The notes: generated by a model from the sequence alone, not told the origin. A stretch of DNA of 64,000 nt from Wenzhouxiangella sp042310355 (GCF_042310355.1 NZ_JBHJMR010000001.1:186001-250000); one strand, 5' to 3'; counted from the stretch's first letter, positions 51,744 through 59,763 are shown. A program made the numbers and translations.

Positions 51744-52778
51744 ATGCCGAGATTTCGTCCCGACCCCGCTGCCCGTCGCGGGCGCGTGGTCGCATTCGAG
51801 CACGACTCCCGCCTGCTCGAGGGCAATCCGCTGGGAGACCCTTCGCGTCGGCACCACCCGGTCTATCTGCCGGCCGGGTACGACGAGGCCGATCGTCGCT
51901 ACCCGGTGCTGTGGTGTCTGGCCGCCTACACCAATGCCGGACCCGGCCAGGTCAACTGGCGCAATCACGGCGAGAACCTGCCCGAGCGCCTGGATCGTCT
52001 GATCGACAGCGGCGCGATGCCGCCGGTGCTCGTTGTTTTCCCCGACTGCTATACCAGCCTGGGCGGCAACCAGTACGTCAACACGCCGGCGATGGGCGCA
52101 TACGCCGACTACCTGACCGAGGAACTCATTCCCGCCGTCGACGGCGCCTTCAGAACCATTCCCGAGCCGTCCGCGCGGGCGGTTTTCGGCAAATCCTCGG
52201 GCGGGTTCGGCGCCCTGCACCTGAGCCTGTCGCATCCGGGCTACTGGGCCGCCGTTGCCAGCCACGCCGGTGACGCGGGGTTTGATCGCGCCTACCTGGG
52301 CGACTTCCCGCAGGCGGCGAGCGTCCTGGCCCGCCACGACGGCGACGTCGAGCACTTCGTGCGCACGTTCTGGCGCGACAAGCGGCCCGGCGGCGCCCAG
52401 TTCCACACCCTGATGACGCTGTGTCTGGCGGCCAGTTATTCGCCGGACGAGCACTGTCCGCTGGGGCTTCGTCTGCCCTTCGATCTCTACACCTGCCAAC
52501 TCGACGAAGCGATCTGGCAGCGCTGGCTGGCCTTTGACCCCGCGCGGCGGGCGGTGGCGGACGAGTCGGGTCGCCTCGCCGACCTGGCCGGACTCTGGAT
52601 CGATGTCGGCAGTCGCGACCAGTACTTCATCCAGTACGGCACGCGGCAGATGCACCAGGCCCTGGCCGAGCGCGGCGTAGCGCATCACTTCGAGGAGTTC
52701 GACGGTACCCACTCGGGAATCGACTGGCGGTACGACCACTCGCTGCCGTGGCTGGCCGCGCGCTTGAAAGCCGCCTGA
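51744..52778 (+). CDS. Esterase of the enterochelin-esterase-like / esterase D fold
   Basis: A 344-aa alpha/beta hydrolase. The nucleophile serine is in GKSSGGFGALHLSL (GxSxG type), the acid is probably in DVGSRDQYFIQYG, and the histidine in HSGIDWRYDHSLPWLA. No signal peptide is seen, so it is cytoplasmic. Similar proteins hydrolyse enterobactin or small esters, but the substrate cannot be inferred here. AGAGGAG precedes the ATG; the gene sits 62 bases after the epimerase and 45 bases before nfuA. Confidence 0.7.
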   Translation: MPRFRPDPAARRGRVVAFEHDSRLLEGNPLGDPSRRHHPVYLPAGYDEADRRYPVLWCLAAYTNAGPGQVNWRNHGENLPERLDRLIDSGAMPPVLVVFPDCYTSLGGNQYVNTPAMGAYADYLTEELIPAVDGAFRTIPEPSARAVFGKSSGGFGALHLSLSHPGYWAAVASHAGDAGFDRAYLGDFPQAASVLARHDGDVEHFVRTFWRDKRPGGAQFHTLMTLCLAASYSPDEHCPLGLRLPFDLYTCQLDEAIWQRWLAFDPARRAVADESGRLADLAGLWIDVGSRDQYFIQYGTRQMHQALAERGVAHHFEEFDGTHSGIDWRYDHSLPWLAARLKAA

Positions 52779-52823
52779 GCCGACGGCACATAGTTTCTAC
52801 ACTTCCAGGTACAGGAATCCGAC

Positions 52824-53399
52824 ATGCTGACCGTCACGCCCGCGGCACGCGACTATTTTTCCGACCTGTTGGCCCAGCAGCCCGACGGCACCAACCTGCG
52901 CCTGCGGGTCACCGACCCGGGAACACCTTCGGCCGATGTCGAATTGACCTTCTGCGGCCCGAACGAACAGACCGACAGCGATGAAGCCGTTGATTGCCAG
53001 GTGTTCACGCTGTTCGTTGAGACGACTTCCGCCGAGACCCTGGACGGGGCCATGATCGACTACGAGACCAACCGGATGGGCGGCGAACTGTGCATCCGCG
53101 CACCCGGGCTGAAGGGCCGGGCGCCTTCCGACGACGCGCCCCTGGCCGAGCGCGTTGCCTGGGTGCTCGAGTCCAAGGTCAACCCGATGGTCGCCTCTCA
53201 CGGCGGCCAGGTCGGGCTGGTCGAAGTCACCGAGGAGAACGATGTCGTGCTGCAGTTCGGCGGCGGCTGCCACGGCTGCGGCATGGTCGATGTCACGCTC
53301 AAGCAGGGAATCGAAACGACCCTGCGCCAGGCCGTGCCCGAGGTGCGGCAGGTTGTGGATGCCACCGATCACGCCACGGGTGAGAATCCTTACTACTGA
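52824..53399 (+). CDS. nfuA: Fe-S biogenesis protein NfuA
   Basis: A carrier that delivers [4Fe-4S] clusters under oxidative stress. The N-terminal half is a degenerate A-type domain (TVTPAARDYFSDLLAQQPDG), and the C-terminal Nfu domain has the cluster-binding CxxC in GGGCHGCGMVDVTLKQGIE. The 191-aa length equals E. coli NfuA. A CAGG-like element precedes the start. Confidence 0.95.
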   Translation: MLTVTPAARDYFSDLLAQQPDGTNLRLRVTDPGTPSADVELTFCGPNEQTDSDEAVDCQVFTLFVETTSAETLDGAMIDYETNRMGGELCIRAPGLKGRAPSDDAPLAERVAWVLESKVNPMVASHGGQVGLVEVTEENDVVLQFGGGCHGCGMVDVTLKQGIETTLRQAVPEVRQVVDATDHATGENPYY

Positions 53400-53417
53400 G
53401 GTGGCGCTTCACGACCG

Positions 53418-53527
53418 TGGGGCGTTGGGTGGGTTGGGGCCACCGGACGGTGTGGTGGCCTCGACACGTCAACTGCGGTTTCGCCCGGCCTGCTTCGCAG
53501 GCGCTTTCGGCGAGTACCTTTTTTCCA
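53418..53527 (+). repeat. Outer arm A of the 1.1-kb nested palindrome
   Basis: Begins GGGGCGTTGGGTGGGTTGG and includes GGTGGCCTCGACACGTC and CTGCTTCGCAGG. It is the inverted partner of 54386-54494, which contains GACGTGTCGAGGCCACC and CCTGCGAAGCAGG. The arms match with gaps and substitutions over about 110 bases (visual estimate about 80% identity). Confidence 0.8.
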
Positions 53528-53545
53528 AAGCGAAAAAAGATACGA

Positions 53546-53638
53546 AAAAGCGCTTTTCAAAGTCAAAGTCCCACGCTCAGTTGCCTCAGGAGCTTGGTCA
53601 CTGTGGGGGCTGGCCCCTTCGGTGAGCGGGCTTCGCGA
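53546..53638 (+). repeat. Inner arm B of the nested palindrome
   Basis: Contains GCGCTTTTCAAAGTCAAAGT, CAGGAGCTTGGTCACTGTGG and TTCGGTGAGCGGGCTTCGCG. It pairs with 53950-54040 in reverse orientation. Confidence 0.82.
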
Positions 53639-53749
53639 AGACTCGGTCGGAGGATCCGGTGGCGCTAGCAGGAATGGGGCGAAGCCCGCACGAGAACGGC
53701 TCGGCTTCGAGTGTGGGGCGCGCTGCGCGCGCGGGCTCGATCCAGGCGC

Positions 53750-53821
53750 GTAGGATGCGTGGAGGCCCGTAGGGCCGTAACGCATCGGCCGATGCGTTGC
53801 GCTTCGCTCCACGCATCCTAC
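53750..53821 (+). repeat. REP-like palindrome pair (BIME-like)
   Basis: GTAGGATGCGTGGAG at 53750-53764 is the exact reverse complement of CTCCACGCATCCTAC at 53807-53821. Between them is a 20-base perfect palindrome, AACGCATCGGCCGATGCGTT (53779-53798). GTAG at the outer edges is typical of REP sequences moved by RAYT-type transposases. Confidence 0.8.
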
Positions 53822-53949
53822 GTTTCTCCGCAACCGGGCAAATGGCGCGCGCAAAGCGCGCGGGGGTCAATCCGGAGCGTAAGCCCGGGATTCCTCCCCG
53901 GGCCACTTTCGGAAACGATCCAGGGCACCACGCGACCAGCCGGGCTGTC

Positions 53950-54040
53950 GCGAAGCCCGCTCACCGAAGGGGACAGCCCCCACAGTCACCAAGCTCCTGA
54001 GACAACCGAGCGTTGGACTTTGAAGTTGAAAAGCGATTTT
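53950..54040 (-). repeat. Inner arm B' of the nested palindrome
   Basis: Reverse partner of 53546-53638, reading TCGCGAAGCCCGCTCACCGA, CCACAGTCACCAAGCTCCTG and GACTTTGAAGTTGAAAAGCG on the + strand. Compared with arm B it has a few substitutions, for example GGGGACAGCC versus GGGGCCAGCC. Confidence 0.82.
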
Positions 54041-54047
54041 TGGTGAC

Positions 54048-54378
54048 TCAACCAACGAGAACGGGGTTGGGCCGTGGCTCAGCTCGCTGTGAAGCGTCCG
54101 TGGCAAGGCGTCGACGCGCAGGTGTAGTGGTGCTACATCAAGCGTCGAGAACACGCGCAACGGCTACACACGAGGGCTTCTTCGCCAAGCGAAACCGCCC
54201 TCGAGTTCCGCCTGCGCTGCCACGGACGTTTCACAGCGAGCCCTTCGGGAGATTCGGACGCGCCCGCCTGCGGCGTTGAGCCGGCTTGACGTAGCACCAC
54301 TACGCCGGCGCCGTCTCGCCTTGCAGGCGAACGCGTCCGAAACTCTGAGCCTCGGCCCAACCCCGTTCTCGTTGGTCG
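54048..54378 (+). repeat. Central long palindrome C with internal sub-palindromes
   Basis: Outer pair: CCAACGAGAACGGGGTTGGG at 54051-54070 is inverted against CCCAACCCCGTTCTCGTTGG at 54356-54375. A second pair joins CGCTGTGAAGCGTCCGTGGC near 54083-54102 to GCCACGGACGTTTCACAGCG near 54220-54239. A third pair, of the GTGTAGTGGTGCTACATCAA type (54120-54139) and the GACGTAGCACCACTAC type (54288-54303), crosses the second. Such geometry suggests repeated nested insertions. Confidence 0.8.
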
Positions 54379-54385
54379 CGCTCTG

Positions 54386-54494
54386 GAGAAAAAGGTACTC
54401 GCCATCAGCCTGCGAAGCAGGCGGGCGAAACCGCCTTTGACGTGTCGAGGCCACCCGAACGACCGGTGGCGCCAACCCGCCCAACGCCCAGGGC
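54386..54494 (-). repeat. Outer arm A' of the nested palindrome
   Basis: Reverse complement partner of 53418-53527, starting with GAGAAAAAGGTACTCGCCAT and ending near GCCCAACGCCCAGGGC. Confidence 0.8.
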
Positions 54495-54573
54495 GTAAAG
54501 TGCCCCGCCACAACGGGCGCCATCAGCAATCTCGTCAGCCCTGACCCTGCCCCCTCACAAACGACCCCCCGAC

Positions 54574-54601
54574 GAAAAAGGCCGCCAGAACGGCGGCCTT
54601 C
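54574..54601 (-). terminator. Terminator of the cytochrome pair
   Basis: On the minus strand AAGGCCGCC pairs with GGCGGCCTT across a 5-base loop and is followed by TTTTTCG. It lies about 30 bases after the stop of the downstream cytochrome gene. Confidence 0.85.
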
Positions 54602-54630
54602 TCGGCGACGGTCGGGATCGGCCGAAGCGG

Positions 54631-54972
54631 TTACTTCTTGTCGAGCCTCGGCGTGACCAGGCCTTCCCGGCTGGCATACCAGGCCGCCAGGTCGGCGATG
54701 TCCTGGTCGCTGAGGCCGCTGGCGAAGCCGTTCATCTGCGCGTTCTCGCGCTCGCCCGAACGATACTGCTTGAGCGCGTACTCGAGGTAGTCGGCGTGCT
54801 GGCCGCCGAGCATGGGCGTATCCGGTGTCGCAGCCTGGTTGCCGTCCTTGCCGTGGCAGGCCTGGCAGGACTCGGACTTCTCCAGCCCCCGGCTGGCGTT
54901 GCCGGCGGCCAGGGCGTCGGAGCCGACCAGCACGAAAAGGGAAGCGGTGAGGGCAAATGCGAAGGGCTTCAT
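54631..54972 (-). CDS. Small periplasmic c-type cytochrome (class I)
   Basis: A 113-aa monohaem protein with a Sec signal peptide (KPFAFALTASLFVLVGSDALA) and a CQACHG haem motif followed by a distal methionine, probably the M in MLGGQ or MNGF. Its sequence, spacing and 4-base overlap with the upstream cytochrome resemble the two halves of dihaem cytochrome c4. The start at 54972 was chosen as the signal peptide start; a longer open frame continues upstream without meaning. Electron transfer to a terminal oxidase is likely, but the partner is unknown. Confidence 0.85.
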   Translation of the reverse strand: MKPFAFALTASLFVLVGSDALAAGNASRGLEKSESCQACHGKDGNQAATPDTPMLGGQHADYLEYALKQYRSGERENAQMNGFASGLSDQDIADLAAWYASREGLVTPRLDKK

Positions 54973-55307
54973 GAGTCGTCTCCTTCGTTGAGGCTGACGA
55001 AATAGGCAGCGATATCGCTGATGTCCTCGTCGCTCAGGGTGTTGGCCTGCGCCTGCATGGTCGGGTGCTGGCGCGCTCCCGAACGGTAGGCTTTCAGCGC
55101 CGATACGATGTAGCCGTAGGTCTGGCCGCCGATCTTGGGCACCCGGTAGGTCGGATAGACGTTCGTCTGGTAGGGGACGCCGTGGCATCCGAAACAGGTA
55201 TAACCGATCTCGCGACCGCGCTCGGGGTCGCCATCGTTCTGGTTCTGGGCCAGTGCGCCGTGGCTCAGCATCGCCGCGACCGCAACGACAAGAATTCGCT
55301 TCAGCAT
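54969..55307 (-). CDS. Small periplasmic c-type cytochrome (class I)
   Basis: A 112-aa protein with a signal peptide (LKRILVVAVAAMLSHGALA), a haem motif CFGCHG, and a MQAQ region that may supply the distal methionine ligand. It reads through to the second cytochrome with a 4-base overlap (ATGA). The two domains together match the length of dihaem cytochrome c4, so the pair looks like a split version of it. A TATAAT box on the minus strand at 55340-55345 probably starts transcription. Confidence 0.85.
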   Translation of the reverse strand: MLKRILVVAVAAMLSHGALAQNQNDGDPERGREIGYTCFGCHGVPYQTNVYPTYRVPKIGGQTYGYIVSALKAYRSGARQHPTMQAQANTLSDEDISDIAAYFVSLNEGDDS

Positions 55308-55339
55308 GTAGTTCGCCAGTAGGAAATGGTCAAACTTCT

Positions 55340-55368
55340 ATTATACCCGGCCGATCGGCGAGGAGGAA
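55340..55368 (-). promoter_or_regulatory. Probable promoter of the cytochrome pair
   Basis: On the minus strand, TATAAT (complement of ATTATA at 55340-55345) is preceded by TTCCTC (complement of GAGGAA at 55363-55368) with a 17-base spacer. The start codon lies 33 bases downstream. Confidence 0.5.
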
Positions 55369-55453
55369 CCTCCGGCTGCTCTCGACCGGGTTTCGCGTGT
55401 CACCGATGGACGGGCGGTGGGTGGTTCGCCTTTTCCCGCCCCGTCGTTCGCGG

Positions 55454-55849
55454 TCAGTCGAGCTCGGCGATGACCAGTTCGTAGGGTGTTTGCAAGTTGC
55501 TGCGGTTCCACTGGACCCGGACGCTGTAGTCGCGGCCGGCTTCGAGCGTGATATCGAAGTTCACGTCCTCGCTCCAGCGGCGCTTGCGCTGGCCGACGGC
55601 GGGCTCGGTGACCCGGGCCGGCACGCGCGCGGTGAGCGTGTAATCACCGGGTTCGAGCGTGAGCATGTCGCGCGGGATGATCCGCTCGCCGTTGATCGCG
55701 GTCAGTTCCACCTCGTAGATGTACTGCACCGGATTGGGTGGGCCGCCGACCACGCGCGCCTTGGCGGGAGCCTGGTTGCCGGCAAAGGCCAGTTGAAAGA
55801 CTGCCGCCAGCGCGATTGTGGCGAGAATCGTCATGCTGCGATAGGTCAT
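55454..55849 (-). CDS. Secreted protein of unknown function
   Basis: A 131-aa protein not recognised by motif. It has a Sec signal peptide (TYRSMTILATIALAAVFQLAFAG). The mature part of about 105 residues is beta-rich (VGGPPNPVQYIYEVELTAIN, EPGDYTLTARVPAR, AGRDYSVRVQWNRSN) and could be an immunoglobulin-like or carbohydrate-binding fold; this is a guess. GGAGGT lies before the ATG at 55849 and fixes the start. A longer frame upstream lacks support. It lies between the cytochromes and gcdH. Confidence 0.55.
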   Translation of the reverse strand: MTYRSMTILATIALAAVFQLAFAGNQAPAKARVVGGPPNPVQYIYEVELTAINGERIIPRDMLTLEPGDYTLTARVPARVTEPAVGQRKRRWSEDVNFDITLEAGRDYSVRVQWNRSNLQTPYELVIAELD

Positions 55850-56040
55850 GTTCCACCTCCGTCCTGAATGAGGGAGCCGGCTGATGGCGGAATCGGGGGA
55901 GCTTACTTTTCCGGATCCTGCCAGCAGCCATACCTTGTTCATACCATGGCAGCTCCGACAGGGCAACTCGGGCCTTGAACGGGAGCGGCCAGAGCCGCCT
56001 GGGTGAACGATCCCCGGATGATCGTTTCGACGTGATCACG

Positions 56041-56046
56041 TACAAT
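56041..56046 (+). promoter_or_regulatory. -10 box before gcdH
   Basis: TACAAT lies 35 bases before the gcdH start codon. No clear -35 hexamer was found at the usual distance. Confidence 0.3.
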
Positions 56047-56081
56047 GGGCCGGTTGCCCAAATAGTGATGCCAGACTGTCC

Positions 56082-57245
56082 ATGCGCTCCCTCGATCCGC
56101 TCGATCTGTACGAAATCGATGACCTTTTGACCGACGAAGAACGGATGATCCGCGACTCCGTGGCCCGTTTCGTCGATGAAAAAGCCCTGCCGTTGATCCC
56201 CAAGTGCTTCGACGAGGCCCGCTTCCCCGACGAGCTGATTCCGGAGATCGCCGAGCTGGGCCTGCTTGGTTCCAGCCTGGAAGGCTATGGCTGCGCCGGC
56301 CTGAACGCCGTCAGCTATGGCCTGATCTGCCAGGAGCTCGAGCGCGGTGATTCGGGGCTGCGCAGCTTCGTTTCCGTACAGTCTTCGCTGTGCATGTACC
56401 CCATCCACGCCTTCGGTTCCGAGGAACAGAAGGAGCGCTGGCTGCCGGAAATGGCGGCGGGCCGGGTGATCGGCTGTTTCGGCCTGACCGAGCCCCAGGG
56501 CGGTTCCGATCCGTCCAACATGAAGACCCGCGCCAAGAAGGACGGCGACGACTGGATCCTCAACGGCGCCAAGATGTGGATCACCAACGGCAATATCGCC
56601 GACATCGCCATCGTGTGGGCGCAGACCGACGAGGGCGTGCAGGGTTTCATCGTCGAGAAGGATTTCAAGGGCTTCGAGGCGCGCGAGATTCACGCCAAGA
56701 TGTCGCTGCGCGCCTCGATCACCTCCGAGTTGTACCTCGACAATGTTCGCGTTCCCGACGCCAACCGCCTACCGAACGTCAAGGGGCTCAAGGGGCCGCT
56801 GTCGTGCCTCAACCAGGCGCGCTACGGCATCACCTGGGGCCCGATCGGCGCGGCCACGGCCTGCCTCAAGGAGGCCATCGACTACTGCGAAGAGCGCGAA
56901 CTGTTTGGCCGGCCGGTTGCGGCCACGCAGAGCGCGCAGATCAAACTCGCGGACATGGCGCGGCGAATCACCAGCGCCAAGCTGCTTTCCTGGCGCCTGG
57001 GCCGGCTCAAGGACGAAGGCAAGCTGCACCCCAGCCAGGTGTCCCTGGCCAAGTGGAACAACGTGCGCATGGCCATCGACATCGCGCGCCAATGCCGCGA
57101 CCTGCTCGGCGGATCGGGAATCACGCTGGAGTACTCGGCCATCCGCCACGCCCTGAACCTGGAGTCGGTGATCACCTACGAGGGCACCGAGACGGTCCAC
57201 CAGCTGATCATCGGCCGCGAATTGACCGGACACAACGCGTTTTGA
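56082..57245 (+). CDS. gcdH: Glutaryl-CoA dehydrogenase
   Basis: Acyl-CoA dehydrogenase fold flavoprotein that oxidises and decarboxylates glutaryl-CoA to crotonyl-CoA in lysine and tryptophan breakdown. Family-specific features are SVQSSLCMYPIHAFGSEEQK, CFGLTEPQGGSDPSNMKTRA, LNQARYGITWGPIGAATACL, GGSGITLEYSAIRHALNLES and TYEGTETVHQLIIGR, in which E of TYEG is the catalytic base. It is 387 aa, near the usual 390-400. The next gene is a 2-oxoacid dehydrogenase E1 after element F, so amino-acid catabolism is a likely theme. Confidence 0.9.
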   Translation: MRSLDPLDLYEIDDLLTDEERMIRDSVARFVDEKALPLIPKCFDEARFPDELIPEIAELGLLGSSLEGYGCAGLNAVSYGLICQELERGDSGLRSFVSVQSSLCMYPIHAFGSEEQKERWLPEMAAGRVIGCFGLTEPQGGSDPSNMKTRAKKDGDDWILNGAKMWITNGNIADIAIVWAQTDEGVQGFIVEKDFKGFEAREIHAKMSLRASITSELYLDNVRVPDANRLPNVKGLKGPLSCLNQARYGITWGPIGAATACLKEAIDYCEERELFGRPVAATQSAQIKLADMARRITSAKLLSWRLGRLKDEGKLHPSQVSLAKWNNVRMAIDIARQCRDLLGGSGITLEYSAIRHALNLESVITYEGTETVHQLIIGRELTGHNAF

Positions 57246-57261
57246 CGCGTTCTGGTGAACG

Positions 57262-57446
57262 CGAAATCCGAAATTCGAAGCACCAAATTCGAAACAAAAC
57301 CCAATGACCAAAATCGCAATGACCGAAACGAGACCGTGCCAAGCGTTCGCTTCGTTTCTGTAGACCATTTCTCGGGCTCGTTTGAAACATTGGGATTTCG
57401 AACATTCGAATTTGTTTCGGATTTGGTGCTTGAAATTTCGAATTTG
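57262..57446 (+). repeat. Inverted-repeat element with TTCGAAATCCG arms plus a CCAATGACC part (element F)
   Basis: Left arm 57262-57332 contains GAAATCCGAAATTCGAAGCA and CCAAATTCGAAACAAAACC, then CAATGACCAAAATCGCAATG. Right arm 57380-57446 contains TTTGAAACATTGGGATTTCG and TTTGTTTCGGATTTGGTGC. The outer parts match element E; the CCAATGACC-type part matches element G. The gap between gcdH and the E1 gene is 251 bases and is almost wholly this element. The E1 start is 51 bases beyond the right arm. Confidence 0.8.
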
Positions 57447-57496
57447 AGGCATTCGATCATGCCCGGACGATCGCAATAGCTTTACCGGCCAGATTC

Positions 57497-59731
57497 ATGA
57501 ACAAACCTACGCAGTCCCGTAACATCAATCGCGCCGAAGTCGTCGATCAGAACTTTCTCGACCACTTGGCCGGTATCGAGGACGGCCGGGTGGCTGTCTT
57601 CGACCGGCCCGGGCTGCCCAACGCCGACCTGCTCGAGCTGTTCGACAGCCAGATGACCTCGCGCCAGCTCGATCTGATGGCCCGCATCAAGCGCCTGGAA
57701 AACAAGGTCTTCTACACGATTGGCTCCTCGGGGCACGAGGGCAATGCCCTGGTCGGGCGCCTGACCCGGGCGGACGACCCGGCCTTCCTCCACTATCGCT
57801 CGGGCGGATTCATGGCCGAGCGCTACCGCAAGCGTTCGGGCCTGGATTTCATCCGCGACACCTGCCTGAGTTTCGCCGCCGCGCGCGAGGACGTGGCTTC
57901 GGGCGGCCGGCACAAGGTCTGGGGGCATCCCGACTTGTGGGTGCTGCCGCAGACCTCGACCATCGCCAGCCACCTGCCCAAGGCGGTCGGCACGGCGCTT
58001 GCCATTGCGCACGGCCGTGGCGGCAAGCACGAGTTGCCGGTGCCGGACGATTCGATCGTGGTGTGCAGCTTTGGCGACGCCAGCCTCAACCACGCCGCCG
58101 CCCAGACGGCCATCAATTCCTGCGCCTGGTCGCGGCACCAGAGCCTGCCCGTGCCGGTGCTGCTGGTCTGCGAGGACAACGACATCGGCATTTCCGTGCC
58201 CACGCCCACCAACTGGGTGGCCGACAGCATGCGTTCCCGTCACGGCATCAGCTATCACTACGCCAACGGACTCGACCTGGTCGAGGGCTTCGGAGCCGTG
58301 CAGCGGGCCGTCGACGAGTGCCGCACGCGTCGTCGACCGGTTTTCCTGCACCTCAAGACCACCCGCCTGATGGGGCATGCCGGCACCGACTTCGAGATCG
58401 AGTATCGTCCGGGCGCCGAACTCGAGGCGGCCGAAGCCCGGGATCCGCTCAAGACCTCGGCCGAGGCGATCGTCGGCCGCGGCCTGATGACGCCGACCCA
58501 GGTTCGCGAGCGCTACCGCGCGTTGGCCGAGCGCTGCCTGGCCGAGGCCGACCGCGCCGACGGGGCGGGACGGATTACAACGCGGGACGAGGCGATGCGG
58601 TCCCTGGCGCCGCTGTCGCCCGACGCCGTCGCCGAAGAAGCGGCCCGCATGCCTTCGAAGGAAGCGCGCATGCGCGTGTTCGGCAACGAGCGCCTGCTGC
58701 CGGAGCACCAGCCGGCCAAGCACATGGCCGTCCAGATCAATCGCGCCCTGACCGACCTGCTGGTCAAGTATCCCCAGGCCCTGTCCTTCGGCGAGGACGT
58801 GGCGCGCAAGGGCGGTGTCTATACCGTGACCAAGGGCCTGGCCTGGCGCTTCGGGCCGCGGCGGGTCTTCAATACCCTGCTCGACGAGACCACCATCCTC
58901 GGCCTGGCCCAGGGCTACGCTGCGATGGGCTACCTGCCCATTCCCGAGATCCAGTACCTGGCGTATTTCCACAACGCCTGCGACCAGATTCGCGGCGAGG
59001 CCTGCTCGCTCCAGTACTTCTCCAACGACCGCTTCCGCAACCCCATGGTCATGCGCATCGCCGGCCTGGGTTACCAGAAGGGTTTCGGCGGGCATTTCCA
59101 CAACGACAACTCGATTGCCGCCCTGCGCGATATTCCCGGGCTGATCATCGGCTGTCCCTCGCGCGGTGACGATGCGGTGACGATGTTGCGCACCATGACG
59201 GCCCTGGGCAAGGTCGATGGTCGCGTCTCGGCCTTCCTCGAGCCGATTGCGCTGTACATGACCAAGGACCTGTACGAAAAGGACGACGGGCGATGGAGCT
59301 TTCCCTATCCCGCGCCGGGCGAGCATATCGAGCCGTTTGCCGCGCGCGTCTATAACGAGACGGCGAGCGACCTGCTGATCGTCACCTTCGGCAACGGCGT
59401 GCCCATGGCACTGCGCTGCGCGCGCGAGCTCGAGCGAGAGCGGGGCACAGGCGTTCGCGTCCTGGACTTGCGCTGGCTCAAGCCGCTCGACGTCGAGGCT
59501 GTCGCCCGACATGCAGCCGAATGCTCCGCCATTGTCGTCTTCGACGAAGGCCGGCCCGACGGCGGTATCGGCGAGGGGCTGGTTACCGCACTGGTCGAGG
59601 CTGGCGTGGCAGATCGGCCCATTCGTCGCTTGACCGGCGCGGATTGCTACATTCCCCTGGGGGATGCAGCCAACCTGATCCTGGCGACCGAGGAAGAGTT
59701 GCTCGAAGCCTGCCTGGAGGTGGTCACCTAG
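57497..59731 (+). CDS. Fused alpha-beta E1 subunit of a branched-chain-type 2-oxoacid dehydrogenase
   Basis: A 744-aa thiamine diphosphate (ThDP) enzyme. Residues about 60-400 are the alpha part, with SSGHEGNALVGRL, YRSGGFMAERYRK and the ThDP motif GDASLNHAAAQTAINSC, followed by CEDNDIGISVPTPTNW. Residues about 410-744 are the beta part, with AVQINRALTDLLVKYPQALS, FGEDVARKGGVYTVTKGLA, HNDNSIAALRDIPG and a C-terminal transketolase-type domain (RVLDLRWLKPLDVEA). Alpha and beta are separate genes in most bacteria; here they are one polypeptide. Substrates are probably branched-chain 2-oxoacids. E2 and E3 genes are not in this window. Confidence 0.85.
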   Translation: MNKPTQSRNINRAEVVDQNFLDHLAGIEDGRVAVFDRPGLPNADLLELFDSQMTSRQLDLMARIKRLENKVFYTIGSSGHEGNALVGRLTRADDPAFLHYRSGGFMAERYRKRSGLDFIRDTCLSFAAAREDVASGGRHKVWGHPDLWVLPQTSTIASHLPKAVGTALAIAHGRGGKHELPVPDDSIVVCSFGDASLNHAAAQTAINSCAWSRHQSLPVPVLLVCEDNDIGISVPTPTNWVADSMRSRHGISYHYANGLDLVEGFGAVQRAVDECRTRRRPVFLHLKTTRLMGHAGTDFEIEYRPGAELEAAEARDPLKTSAEAIVGRGLMTPTQVRERYRALAERCLAEADRADGAGRITTRDEAMRSLAPLSPDAVAEEAARMPSKEARMRVFGNERLLPEHQPAKHMAVQINRALTDLLVKYPQALSFGEDVARKGGVYTVTKGLAWRFGPRRVFNTLLDETTILGLAQGYAAMGYLPIPEIQYLAYFHNACDQIRGEACSLQYFSNDRFRNPMVMRIAGLGYQKGFGGHFHNDNSIAALRDIPGLIIGCPSRGDDAVTMLRTMTALGKVDGRVSAFLEPIALYMTKDLYEKDDGRWSFPYPAPGEHIEPFAARVYNETASDLLIVTFGNGVPMALRCARELERERGTGVRVLDLRWLKPLDVEAVARHAAECSAIVVFDEGRPDGGIGEGLVTALVEAGVADRPIRRLTGADCYIPLGDAANLILATEEELLEACLEVVT

Positions 59732-59763
59732 GTCTCTCGGGTTCGGGGTTCCGGAAAAAGAAA

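Larger units (their letters stand above)
53400..54573. other. Gene-free 1.2-kb block of nested inverted repeats between nfuA and the cytochromes
   Basis: No credible gene was found in this gap. Small open frames on both strands (for example near 53.4-54.5 kb) are rich in R, S and P and simply translate the repeats. The block contains three sets of long inverted repeats plus a short REP-like palindrome, described individually in neighbouring entries. Its outer arms pair over about 110 bases across 860 bases. Confidence 0.85.

Noticed and set aside
53400..54573. Numerous small open frames on both strands in the repeat block
   Set aside because: They are rich in R, S and P, lack binding sites and simply translate the inverted repeats; no family resemblance was seen.
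53400..54573. Integron attC cluster
   Set aside because: No RYYYAAC/GTTRRRY pairs or integrase gene were seen in the block; the palindromes lack attC layout.
57482..59512. 676-residue frame antisense to the E1 fusion
   Set aside because: Shadow frame; the plus-strand gene has a ThDP motif and both subunit architectures.
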